This document shows, one piece after another, positions 7,303 to 14,700 of a stretch of 64,000 nt of DNA. The first letter of the stretch is position 1; the number at the start of each line of letters is the position of its first letter. The stretch comes from Thermoplasmata archaeon (lineage in GTDB: Archaea; Thermoplasmatota; Thermoplasmata; UBA184), in the NCBI GenBank assembly GCA_021826525.1, contig JAKAZU010000001.1:100707-164706 (forward strand). Direction: 5' to 3'. The notes beneath the pieces are model-generated. The model searched no databases, was not told where the DNA came from, and worked only from the letters and a program-made list of their open reading frames with translations. The position numbers were made by a program, and so were the translations under genes.

Positions 7303-8643
7303 ATGATGACGAATCGAGTCGACCACCGACCCTTGCTCTCCGACCGAAGAATCCGCACCTGGTATGACGAGAACGCCCTTCGGTCGAAACTGACCGCCGA
7401 GGTGAATCTCCGGCAGCTTGGCCTGTTTTGCCACGTCGTCAAACTCGATCCGAAGACGGTTGTCGACCTCGCGCGCTCGGACCCGGAGCGGCTGCATGGG
7501 GTCCTTGTCCGGTACGCCAAGGACCTCCAAGGTTCGCACCGTCTTCCTAGCTACATCTCCAAGACGTTCGTCGGAATCAAGGGATGGCTCAGATTCAACC
7601 GCATTGAGTTCGACCAGTTTCCTCGCCTTCGAGTGGTCCAAGGAGAGTCCATTCGGGAGGAGCGGGTTCCTACCCAAGGCGAACTCCGCCGAATCCTCTC
7701 AACCTACTCCGCTCGAGGGCGGGTGGTAGCCCTGCTCATGGCTCACGCGGGCATCCGCCCAGGCGTCCTAGCTACAATCGACGGCAGTGACGGGCTCAGG
7801 CTCGTGGACCTCAAGGACCTCAGCCTCGGTCACGACCCGTCGTTCGAACGACTTCCGTTTCATATAGTCGTCCCGGCCCGACTGTCCAAGACCTCGGTTG
7901 AGTACCATACCTTTGGGACCTCGGAACTCGCGGACGCGATCTTGGCGTACCTTGCCGAACGCCGTGCGCGTGGGGAGGAGCTTACGGGCGAGTCCCCCAT
8001 CGTCACGGTGGATCCCATGGGCGCGGGAACGAAGCTCAGGGAGCGATCGAGGACCGGCTTCGTAGCGACGCCCGTCCTGATGCGTGGACTCCGTGCGGGT
8101 CTCAAGGCGATTCTGCCGAGCGCGCGGACGTACGTTTTCCGAGCTTACTGTTCTACGCAAATGGTCTCGGCCCGAATCGACCGTGACGTGCGGGAGGCGA
8201 TCTTGGGTCACTCACTCGGGGTTGCCGGCCGGTACAACTTGTCGAAGAAGCTGCACCCCTCGGTCGTCGACGAACTCCGTCGGGAGTATGCGAAGGCGGT
8301 TCCCTACCTCGAGTCGGGCCAACCAAAGGAAGACAGAGCGACTATCCTCGAGGGAATAGTTGCTGCTCTCCTCAAAGAGAAGGGCGTCACAGGCGAGAAG
8401 ATTACCGAAGTCCTCGAGGGCAAGGTCGCTGGAGACGAACTCGAACGGATACTTGGGTCACGCAAAGCCGAACCAGTGCAACGAGTCGTTCCAATGTCGG
8501 GGGTCTCGCCGCTCCTGCTTCAGGGCTGGGAGTTCATCTCCCCGCTCGGGAATGACCAGGCGGTGCTACGCTGGAATCACAGCGAGTCCGCAGACGGGCT
8601 CAACCTTTCCGCTCCGCTTCGAGGTACCGGGAGCGATTCCTGA
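7303..8643 (+). CDS. int: Tyrosine recombinase / integrase of the element
   Basis: This 446-aa tyrosine recombinase catalyses site-specific integration and excision at the tRNA-Arg attachment site. The N-terminal part (1-115) is an SAM-like core-binding region with basic patches. The catalytic domain shows Arg152 in LLMAHAGIRPG, a candidate beta-lysine near 196 (RLSKTSVEYHTF), Arg280 in TYVFRAYCS (motif II R-x-x-Y), His303 in AILGHSLG, and the nucleophile Tyr311 in AGRYNLS. The last 115 residues are an extension of unknown role. The start is the ATG at 7303, supported by a TATA box 25 nt upstream. The frame is open further upstream but runs into the tRNA. It is transcribed away from attL. Confidence 0.92.
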   Translation: MMTNRVDHRPLLSDRRIRTWYDENALRSKLTAEVNLRQLGLFCHVVKLDPKTVVDLARSDPERLHGVLVRYAKDLQGSHRLPSYISKTFVGIKGWLRFNRIEFDQFPRLRVVQGESIREERVPTQGELRRILSTYSARGRVVALLMAHAGIRPGVLATIDGSDGLRLVDLKDLSLGHDPSFERLPFHIVVPARLSKTSVEYHTFGTSELADAILAYLAERRARGEELTGESPIVTVDPMGAGTKLRERSRTGFVATPVLMRGLRAGLKAILPSARTYVFRAYCSTQMVSARIDRDVREAILGHSLGVAGRYNLSKKLHPSVVDELRREYAKAVPYLESGQPKEDRATILEGIVAALLKEKGVTGEKITEVLEGKVAGDELERILGSRKAEPVQRVVPMSGVSPLLLQGWEFISPLGNDQAVLRWNHSESADGLNLSAPLRGTGSDS

Positions 8644-8756
8644 GTTCTCTTCATCAGTCACCGGTACCGAGCTACCGTACGTGCGAGGGAGTACTCGCTG
8701 GTTGCCAACCTCGCGAGTGTTTCTGGTGAGAAATGAGCCACCGGTTCGGAAGTCGA

Positions 8757-8832
8757 GTAAAAGTAGGGCAGGGTCTGACCATGGCCTAAAAGTAGGCCAA
8801 GGTCTGACCTTGAGGTAATTGTATCTCAAGGT
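8757..8832 (+). repeat. Hairpin cluster A, units 1-3 (TAAAAGTA family)
   Basis: Unit 1 (GTAAAAGTAGGGCAGGGTC from 8758) has only the right half. Unit 2 at 8777-8804 pairs GACCATGGCCTA with TAGGCCAAGGTC around loop AAAG, with one mismatch. The flanking GGTC/GACC (8772-8775 and 8806-8809) can extend it. Unit 3 at 8807-8832 pairs ACCTTGAGGTA with TATCTCAAGGT around ATTG, with one G-U wobble. Spacing between units 2 and 3 is about 29 nt. Confidence 0.8.
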
Positions 8833-8887
8833 AGGGCGCGGAGGCGGAGGGCGGAGGCCGTCAAGAAGTTTCATCGGGGAAGTCCAA

Positions 8888-8913
8888 AGGTTGGCCTAAA
8901 AGTAGGCCAACCT
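8888..8913 (+). repeat. Hairpin unit 4 (perfect 11-bp stem)
   Basis: AGGTTGGCCTA (8888-8898) and TAGGCCAACCT (8903-8913) flank the loop AAAG. The stem sequence differs from the other units but pairing is perfect. Confidence 0.85.
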
Positions 8914-9043
8914 CGGGGACCCAAGTCGGCCGAACTCGCCGGGCGAGTATTGGGTGTTGTTTTTCGCCTTTTTCTGACGGAGAAACGCGGGCCGCGGGCA
9001 CTTTCAGCGCGTGGCGGAGCTCGTAAGTTGCGGTCCCCCTCGG

Positions 9044-9069
9044 ACCCTGTGATACAAATAGCACCGGGT
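9044..9069 (+). repeat. Degenerate hairpin unit with TACAAAT loop
   Basis: ACCCTGTG (9044-9051) pairs CACCGGGT (9062-9069) with one mismatch around a loop containing TACAAAT, the same core as unit 6. Confidence 0.55.
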
Positions 9070-9250
9070 TAGCCCGGAGCCCCTCTTGAGGGCGTTGTGG
9101 TACTCAACTGGTTGTGAGGCGGGGAAGGGACCACCCCGGGTCAATGGATGTTGTGGATGCGGAGTGGGAGGCGGAAATCTCCTCCGTGAACCGCGAATCG
9201 TCCCGGCCCTCGAAGAAGAGGCCCGACAGAGGGAGCGGACCGGAAAGAGG

Positions 9251-9350
9251 GACCCTGGGGTAAAAGTACCCCAGGGTCGCTTGGTGGACCCTGACCTACA
9301 AATCGGTCAGGGTTCCTTGGTGGACCCTCACCTAAAAGTAGGTGAGGGTC
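9251..9350 (+). repeat. Hairpin cluster B: three units with exact 36-nt period
   Basis: Unit 5 (9251-9278) pairs GACCCTGGGGTA with TACCCCAGGGTC over 12 bp around loop AAAG. Unit 6 (9288-9313) pairs ACCCTGACC with GGTCAGGGT around TACAAATC. Unit 7 (9323-9350) pairs GACCCTCACCTA with TAGGTGAGGGTC over 12 bp around loop AAAG. GACCCT starts at 9251, 9287 and 9323, exactly 36 nt apart, and CTTGGTGGACCCT repeats at 9280 and 9316. Stem bases change between units in complementary pairs. Confidence 0.88.
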
Positions 9351-9374
9351 TGGTGGGTGTGGCCCGAGGACGAT

Positions 9375-9677
9375 TCACCCGAAGCCCGGAGCCGGAGTAG
9401 TAGATCGAGTATGGCCGTCGGAGGACTCGGGCCGAGAGATTCGTCGGTGCGAGTCCTCGATGACGTGGTGACATACGCAACACCAGGCTTCGGCTCGCTC
9501 GACGGTCGTAGTGGCTCCAGGGGGCAGGTATTGCCGGGTGAGGACGAGAAGGTTCTCGGGAGCGAAGCACGAGCTGCAAGAGCAAACGTTCCCGTTCGCG
9601 TCCTTCTTCTCGACTCTAAACGCCGGCTCGCCCTGGATGACCGCTTCGGTGATTGCCCAATCACAGTCTCCGCACAT
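9375..9677 (-). CDS. Small cysteine-rich (zinc-binding) protein
   Basis: The 100-aa product opens MCGDCDWAITEAVIQGEPAFRVEKKD and carries C-x-x-C at 2-5, C-S-C-S-S-C at about 32-37 and C-C-V-C-H-H at about 66-71. These can form one or two zinc sites. It has no membrane segment. It is the last gene of the five-gene minus-strand operon, starting 3 nt after the previous stop. No family is recognised; a DNA-binding or regulatory role in the element would be typical but is inference. Confidence 0.7.
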   Translation of the reverse strand: MCGDCDWAITEAVIQGEPAFRVEKKDANGNVCSCSSCFAPENLLVLTRQYLPPGATTTVERAEAWCCVCHHVIEDSHRRISRPESSDGHTRSTTPAPGFG

Positions 9678-9680
9678 CTT

Positions 9681-9992
9681 TCAGGCTCGAGGAGATAGCA
9701 GCCAGCCTACCTCGACTTTCTTCGCGATGCCGTTGGATCTCAGGTCGACGAGCCCGCGGTATGCCCGAACGTCCCCGTACCGTTCGGACTCGGGATCGTC
9801 GCCTCTTCCGGCCCGGTGACGGACTTCTTGTGAGATCCGCGTGAACCGTAGCGGCGCGCCTCCGGCGGCCTGAAGCGTCCTCATGACGTCGTTGGCGGAG
9901 GCAGGCCATCTGAAGGTCGAGGGGCCACCGGGGGGTTCTGGGAGGGCTCCGCCGCCTTCTCGGCCGCGTTCTCCGCTCGGCGTGAAGGGCAT
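9681..9992 (-). CDS. 103-aa protein, possible winged-helix DNA-binding protein
   Basis: The N-terminal 30 residues are polar and Gly/Pro-rich. The remainder reads ANDVMRTLQAAGGAPLRFTRISQEV, then DVRAYRGLVDLRSNGIAKKVEVGWLLSPRA. The succession of helices, a turn and a final beta pair with a G-L-V-D-L-R-S-N-G pattern resembles a winged helix, where 'L-R-x-x-G-I' often marks the recognition helix and wing. This is a fold impression, not a family match. It lies 4 nt after the upstream gene in the operon. Confidence 0.65.
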   Translation of the reverse strand: MPFTPSGERGREGGGALPEPPGGPSTFRWPASANDVMRTLQAAGGAPLRFTRISQEVRHRAGRGDDPESERYGDVRAYRGLVDLRSNGIAKKVEVGWLLSPRA

Positions 9993-9996
9993 CTAC

Positions 9997-10395
9997 TTAC
10001 CACCACGGCAAGGACCTGTTTACTTCTCGCTCGGGGGCAGGGATCGGACCCTGTGTTCCCCACGCCCTCTTGTAAAGCTGGGCCAGGGGCCCGATCTCGC
10101 GGGGCCCGGCGATCTGGGAAAGTGCCTGACTGAACCCGGTGCGACGGGCGGCATCTCCGTAGCTCCCAGTGGTCCCCGCGATGCCCGACCGGACCGCTTC
10201 GCTCTTGAGCGCCTGCCGAGTCATCTCGAGGCTTGGCTCTTGGTCCCAAGCTGCGCGGACCCGCTGTCGGAGGACACCGGCAGGGGTGGCTCGGCCGGGC
10301 AGAGGAACGAAACCTCGTTCTACTGAACGTTCGAGTTCGCCGGCCGTGTTCGGGATCTCGTACCGGCCGTACCGGTAGGTCGACGTAGCCGCCAT
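9997..10395 (-). CDS. 132-aa element protein of unknown function
   Basis: The ATG at 10395 is preceded by a strong Shine-Dalgarno, GGAGGTG, 7 nt upstream, which decides the start over a longer reading. The product starts MAATSTYRYGRYEIPNTAGELERSVERGFVPLPGRATPAGVLRQRVRAAW and is basic, mostly helical and without cysteines. The start lies just beyond the upstream stop (10397), so the genes are coupled. Nothing in it is recognised. Its position in the middle of the operon and lack of catalytic motifs are compatible with a structural or DNA-packaging role, which is speculation. Confidence 0.72.
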   Translation of the reverse strand: MAATSTYRYGRYEIPNTAGELERSVERGFVPLPGRATPAGVLRQRVRAAWDQEPSLEMTRQALKSEAVRSGIAGTTGSYGDAARRTGFSQALSQIAGPREIGPLAQLYKRAWGTQGPIPAPEREVNRSLPWW

Positions 10396-10396
10396 C

Positions 10397-10801
10397 TCAG
10401 GCACCTCCTGAGACCGCAGATTCCCCGAGCGGGACGCGAGTCTCCTCGGGGAGCTCCGGCATCGAGACATGGACGGGGAACGTGCTGGAGTCGCGCGAGA
10501 CCGCCCGATACGTCACGGAGAACCCCTTTGCCATTGACGGGAAGACGAAGTCAGGGAGACCCTCTTCCGCTCCGACGGCAGCGATCACGGGGGCGCCGGT
10601 CGCATCCGTCTTGTTGGTCAGCGCGATCCTGATCGACGACTTCAGGTCGAAGCCCTCCTCGTCTGCCCGAGTCGCGAAGTCGATCTCCTGCGCGAGGAGG
10701 TCCCGCACCTCTTCGAGGAGGCGACGACGTGCGAGCACGTCCGTCGGATGTGGTCGTTCGGCGATGGCGTACTCTGGTGTCGATTCTTCTACTTCGTTCA
10801 T
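10397..10801 (-). CDS. 134-aa element protein of unknown function
   Basis: The product begins MNEVEESTPEYAIAERPHPTDVLARRRLLEEVRDLLAQEIDFATRADEEGF, an acidic helical N-terminus. A beta-rich second half follows (SIRIALTNKTDATGAPVIAAVGAEEGLPDFVFPSMAKGFSVTYRAVSRDSSTFPVHVSMPELPEETRVPLG). Its ATG overlaps the upstream stop (ATGA). No signal peptide, membrane segment or zinc site is present. I do not recognise it. Confidence 0.7.
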   Translation of the reverse strand: MNEVEESTPEYAIAERPHPTDVLARRRLLEEVRDLLAQEIDFATRADEEGFDLKSSIRIALTNKTDATGAPVIAAVGAEEGLPDFVFPSMAKGFSVTYRAVSRDSSTFPVHVSMPELPEETRVPLGESAVSGGA

Positions 10802-11199
10802 GGTTGCTTCAACCCCGCATAGGAGGTGAATGTCATGTCGCCGACCACGTAGCGCGGCTGGTTCTCAGTGTGGAGCTCAACTACGCCGCGGAGCCGGGCC
10901 CCGTGGTACGCACGCACGTCGCCGGGTACTCCCCGGCCGAGGAGCTTCGCGAGCACGGACTTCATACGTTCTACCCAACGGGCCCGAAAGGCACATTCAA
11001 AGGGACCGTCCCCGAGGTAGCTCAAAGTGCGGTACGTCCGAATCCGACCCCGGCCGGCGAACTCCTGTTCGAGAAGGTCAGCGCCGCCCGGTTCGGCGTG
11101 GGGGATTTTCGCGTTCTTTGGTAAGATCGTGCCGCATAGCGGGCACCGCATCCTCCAGAGGAGTGCCGGTTCCTTTCGGGTCCTTCGCATACGATTCAT
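10798..11199 (-). CDS. 133-aa zinc-knuckle protein, first gene of element operon
   Basis: An early CxxC knuckle (MRCPLCGTILPKNAKIPH) is followed by a charged domain containing FECAFRARWVERMKSVLAKLLGRGVPGDVRAYHGARLRGVVELHTENQPRYVVGDMTF. One CxxC pair plus a lone Cys and His could hold a zinc ion. Start choice: the ATG at 11199 has a TATA-like TCTAAGAAC about 25 nt upstream, as for a leaderless mRNA. An internal ATG at 11151 directly abuts GGAGG, too close to function well. The first start codon forms the end of a perfect 14-bp palindrome, a likely operator. It leads five tightly packed genes (11199 to 9375). Confidence 0.65.
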   Translation of the reverse strand: MNRMRRTRKEPALLWRMRCPLCGTILPKNAKIPHAEPGGADLLEQEFAGRGRIRTYRTLSYLGDGPFECAFRARWVERMKSVLAKLLGRGVPGDVRAYHGARLRGVVELHTENQPRYVVGDMTFTSYAGLKQP

Positions 11200-11210
11200 C
11201 GTATACGATG
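11197..11210. promoter_or_regulatory. Perfect 14-bp palindrome at operon start (candidate operator)
   Basis: CATCGTATACGATG is fully self-complementary and covers the probable start codon of the five-gene operon. A related CATACGAT half-site follows at 11189-11196. A dimeric repressor bound here would block initiation. Confidence 0.6.
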
Positions 11211-11305
11211 GACGACGAGTTCTTAGAGTGGGGCTTTCGCAATACGAATGGGGACCCCTCCCCCCGTCGTCGGGGAGTGATGGGTCCGGCGTAATTGGGC
11301 CTCGA

Positions 11306-12307
11306 CTACCCTATCACCAGAAACAGGGGCGGGGAGTCGTCATACGAGGGAAAAACCGCCCGGAACCGCGAAGGTTCGGGTTGAGAACCTGCTTGTGTCG
11401 ACTTGAACAGACGACACTCACCCCGACGCGTTTTCCCTATTTCGTGGAAGCCGAATAGTTCGAAGAACGCGATTAGGGCAGGGTGCGTCGGGAACACGTC
11501 AACGTATGACTCGGTAATCCTGTTCTCAACGAGGAAGTTGAACGCGAACCACAGAAGTCGCTCACTCAGCCGGATGCGTTGCATGGATTCATCGACCTTG
11601 AACGAGCAAATCTTCAGACGACGGGCCTAGGGCATACCATCGATCGGCTCGTTCTCGTTTTTGTAAATCATCAGAGCGTGCAGGTGCCCAGTCGGCCCGT
11701 CCACCCAGACACACTTCCGCCCCTCTCGCGCTTTGTCAGCGAACCACTCGGCGAACTCAGCGTACTCCTCCTTGAACGAGTCAAAGAACGGGTCGTCGAT
11801 CCAAGTGCCGTTGATGGGACCGTGGCGCAAGTACTGCGGCAGTGGCGGTAGGCTGATGCCGAAGAACTGTGAGAACAGGACAGCTCCAGTTTCGACGTCC
11901 AAGATCCGGTCAGCCAAGCCGACTCGAAGACCTCGACTGATGAGCCTTTGATCCTCGGTGATCAAGAAATCGACTGCGTTGGCGTAGACCGCATAGAGAA
12001 GATGCGAGTCGCGTTGATCGTTAGATCTGGGTCCCTCGCCCGACTGAAGCCGAAATCCCTTGGTAGGCTCCGCTGGGGTCTCCAGCTCAGGATAGGCGTC
12101 GAGCTTCCGCAGAACGACTTTGCGGCGATCCTCGTTAGGATCGGAACTGATCTCGACGCGGGTGATCGGGTGGATCACGCACTTCGCGGAGTGCTCACTT
12201 AGTAGACCGAGGAGGCTTGGTAGTCCCGGTGTATCGATCGCCTGGCCCTCTCGATCTATGATGAGGTTTGTGTCAAGCAGTATCCTCACAACGAACCTAA
12301 AGGGCAC
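11306..12307 (-). pseudogene. PIN domain-GNAT fusion protein interrupted by one in-frame TAG
   Basis: The two halves are in the same frame, separated only by TAG at 11627-11629. The first part (12307-11630, 226 aa) is a PIN ribonuclease domain: Asp in ILLDTNLIID, Glu in ITRVEIS, Asp in NDQRDSHLLYAVYA, Asp in LITEDQRLI. It is followed by the start of an acetyltransferase-like fold (FFDSFKEEYAEFAEWFADKAREGRKCVWV, then GHLHALMIYKNENEPID). After TAG the reading continues ARRLKICSFKVDESMQRIRLSERLLWFAFNFLVENRITESYVDVFPTHPALIAFFELFGFHEIG, a GNAT C-terminal half. PIN-GNAT fusions of about 350-400 aa occur in archaea and bacteria and may be toxin or defence proteins. The start is GTG 12307 or a nearby in-frame GTG. 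It is either a recent nonsense mutant or a readthrough gene. Confidence 0.75.
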
Positions 12308-12384
12308 TCACACTCCAAGCCATTCAAGTTTCGGCCCATTGCGGAGGCAGACCAGAGGAGCGCATGAGTCTATAGCGGTCGACT

Positions 12385-14700
12385 CTAGTCGCCCAAGACT
12401 CCGGAGATGACCGGTTCCCGAGCTAGAACTCGCCGGAGGTCGCCGAACTCGGGAATCCCTAAGGCCGCAGAAATGGCATCATCGACCTGAGCCCGGACCG
12501 GATCCCGCTCGATTTGCGAGAAGGGAAGCAGAGTCTGATCCGCGACTTCATCCCAAAGCGAATCGAGCGAACGTGCCGCATCGGAGTCGAGAATCCCCAA
12601 GTCGGGGACCGGGAGTTCCTCGTACCAAGTTTTCGGGAACTTGATCCACGGGCCCCGGGTTTCCTGCCGGCGCATCAGAAGCGAGAAGAACCCGAGTGTC
12701 GAGTTTGACCAAAGGGCCAATCGACTTTCAAGTCGATCCGCTTCGCGTCGTCGAATGTCCCTGGAACGAGTTGGCCACCATACATTCGACAGCGCGGGGC
12801 TGGACACCCAAGTCGCGGCGAGCGCGGAAGTGTCGAGCCATATTTCCTTCGGGAGCATGAGCCGACCCGCTCGAGACCACAGAAGGTTGGCGCCCCGCAT
12901 CGGTCGTCTCGGACGAGGCGCGGTGAGTGGAACCAGGTGTTTGTTCGGAGCGAGCTTCAATCGGTTCATTGTAGCGGCGTCGTACCCCCAGAGCGCCGGG
13001 TAAGGGGTGTTCCCGGAGCTGATGTCGAACCCGTCGTAGATGTCTCGGCCATCAGGACCCAACTCGAACCCATCCCCGAGCCGGACCATTCGAATTGATC
13101 CAACAACGCCCCTTCCTGGGGCGAACACCTTGCCGACTCTAAGGTGGTAAGCGACCCGACAGAGATCTGTCTGGGCGAACGATGTCGGAAGACTCCAAGG
13201 GAGGTTCACATCTTGTCGGAGGTCCACCGCGATCATCTCCCCAAACTTCGACCCGTCGGTGCCAAGTTCACAGGTTCCCGAGGGTGACGAGAGGGAGGCG
13301 GGCGCGCTCTTCCGGATAACCCGCGCGAGGCTCAGCGACTCTATGTTGTTCTTGGGCAGCCTCCACAGATTCACATATCGAGTAGGTGACGCCTCGGGCT
13401 TCGCTGAGCGACGTTGGAGTATCAGGAGAACCTCACTGATGTTCGAGGATTCAGAGAAGTACCAGTTGTCCGGTTCGTGACTGACAATCACAAACCGTAG
13501 GTCGTAACGCTCGAAGATCCTTCGGGTGGGTTCCCAACTAGAACCCTCCAAGACGGTCTTAGGCAATACCAGCGCCATGACTCCATGATCCTTCAGTACT
13601 CGGTCTCCGATGGCTACGAAAACCGAACCGAGCCCTGCCGTGATGCTGGCTTCGAGGTGTCGTTCTCGAACTAAACGCCGCAGTTCGGCCTGGAGGTCCG
13701 GGCGGGCCTCTTCGGGCAGGTTTCCGAATAGGAGATTACCGTAGACGCTGCGTGTGAAGGGCGGGTTCATGGTTACGAGGTCGAGGAGGGGCAACTCGAC
13801 CCCGGTGGTGCGTCCCTCAGCCCCAGTCGCCCGTCTGGGCCCCACCGACGCTCCCATGAGGGTCGTCTGGACTTGGAGCCTCCTGCCGAGGGCGAACTGT
13901 ATGCTCCCGAGCCATTTGTGGTGTCGACTATCGTCTCCAAGAGGGAGTGCATAGAAGTGCATAGTTCGAACGCTCACCCTCGGGTCGTGCATGGCGACGG
14001 TGGCCGCCGCTAGGTGTACCGCCGACTGGATCACGTCGAATCCCCAGAGCCCATCCTCAAGGAGCATCCGGTGCACAGTCTGGGTATCGGGCATGATTCC
14101 CGACGCAGCGGCCTCCCAGATGTGGCGGTCCACCGCGGAGGTAAGAGCTGCCTTCAAAAGCGTGCCCGTCCCGCAGGCAAGGTCGCTCACCTTGAGCACG
14201 CCTACCGAGCCGGGATCGCTCCACTCGACGGGCCATGAGCACTCCTCGATGGCGAGCTTGAGGAGGAGCGTGGCCGCCGGGAGCTTGGTGTAGAACGCGC
14301 CGAAGTACTTGGGATCGGCAAGGAGTCGGTGGAAAATGCGCCCCATGAGGTCGTGGCGAAGAGCTCCCCTACGAGTGGAGATGTCGAGGGCGACGCGACC
14401 GAGAAGTTGGAGAGACGTCAACGTCTCGGCGTTTGAGGGGAGACGCAGAAGTATTTCCCGAGAAACTCTGAAAATCGGGGCGAAGTCGATTACGTCCGAG
14501 ATCCGCTTCCACTCTTGGATGAATCCGCCTACCGGATCGCGCTCGTCCAATGTCTGGCGGATAGTCTTGACCGAAGGAACGTGATGCTGTTGTGCGAGGA
14601 TCTCCTGGAACAACATGGCGTTGGTCAGGGTCAGCGAGGCGACCCGGAAGATCCGGAGGTTCTCATCCAGCGGGCTAGTCGGACTCCGACTTGGGGACAA
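12385..14700 (-). CDS. N6-adenine DNA methyltransferase (restriction-modification)
   Basis: The 771-aa protein belongs to the N-6 DNA methylase family (type I HsdM / type IIG-like). An all-helical N-terminal region is followed by FGAFYTKLPAATLLLKLAI. The AdoMet motif I is VSDLACGTGTLLKAAL and catalytic motif IV is LDLVTMNPPF. A long C-terminal region (about 450-771) probably holds the target recognition domain. It transfers methyl groups to adenine N6 in a specific DNA site. The start overlaps the end of the upstream nuclease gene by 26 nt; the first codon appears to be TTG at 14700, so an alternative start is possible. With the nuclease it forms a two-gene modification/restriction module. 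Confidence 0.88.
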   Translation of the reverse strand: MSPSRSPTSPLDENLRIFRVASLTLTNAMLFQEILAQQHHVPSVKTIRQTLDERDPVGGFIQEWKRISDVIDFAPIFRVSREILLRLPSNAETLTSLQLLGRVALDISTRRGALRHDLMGRIFHRLLADPKYFGAFYTKLPAATLLLKLAIEECSWPVEWSDPGSVGVLKVSDLACGTGTLLKAALTSAVDRHIWEAAASGIMPDTQTVHRMLLEDGLWGFDVIQSAVHLAAATVAMHDPRVSVRTMHFYALPLGDDSRHHKWLGSIQFALGRRLQVQTTLMGASVGPRRATGAEGRTTGVELPLLDLVTMNPPFTRSVYGNLLFGNLPEEARPDLQAELRRLVRERHLEASITAGLGSVFVAIGDRVLKDHGVMALVLPKTVLEGSSWEPTRRIFERYDLRFVIVSHEPDNWYFSESSNISEVLLILQRRSAKPEASPTRYVNLWRLPKNNIESLSLARVIRKSAPASLSSPSGTCELGTDGSKFGEMIAVDLRQDVNLPWSLPTSFAQTDLCRVAYHLRVGKVFAPGRGVVGSIRMVRLGDGFELGPDGRDIYDGFDISSGNTPYPALWGYDAATMNRLKLAPNKHLVPLTAPRPRRPMRGANLLWSRAGRLMLPKEIWLDTSALAATWVSSPALSNVWWPTRSRDIRRREADRLESRLALWSNSTLGFFSLLMRRQETRGPWIKFPKTWYEELPVPDLGILDSDAARSLDSLWDEVADQTLLPFSQIERDPVRAQVDDAISAALGIPEFGDLRRVLAREPVISGVLGD

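Larger units (their letters stand above)
8644..9374. other. Noncoding 730-nt region with hairpin array
   Basis: No convincing gene lies between the integrase and the minus-strand operon ending at 9375. The region holds two clusters of hairpin-forming repeats (8757-8913 and 9251-9350) and a degenerate hairpin at 9044-9069. There are also a CCGGG-TTAG-CCCGG hairpin at 9064-9077 and CCCTC-TT-GAGGG at 9081-9092. A replication origin, a set of terminators or a structured RNA are candidate roles. Confidence 0.7.

Noticed and set aside
8757..9350. CRISPR array
   Set aside because: Units are self-complementary with changing stems, there are no uniform repeats with unique spacers, and no cas genes are present.
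9086..9400. Plus-strand frame translating the 36-nt repeats as a 12-aa repeat (VDPxLKVGxG-like)
   Set aside because: The peptide is not conserved where the stem bases covary (GV/VP versus DL/IG), and the cluster A units read into stops in the corresponding frames. Base-pairing explains the pattern better than coding.
10798..11151. Internal ATG 11151 as start of the first element operon gene
   Set aside because: GGAGG directly abuts the ATG with no spacer. The upstream ATG with TATA at about 25 nt fits the leaderless pattern, although the shorter form cannot be excluded.
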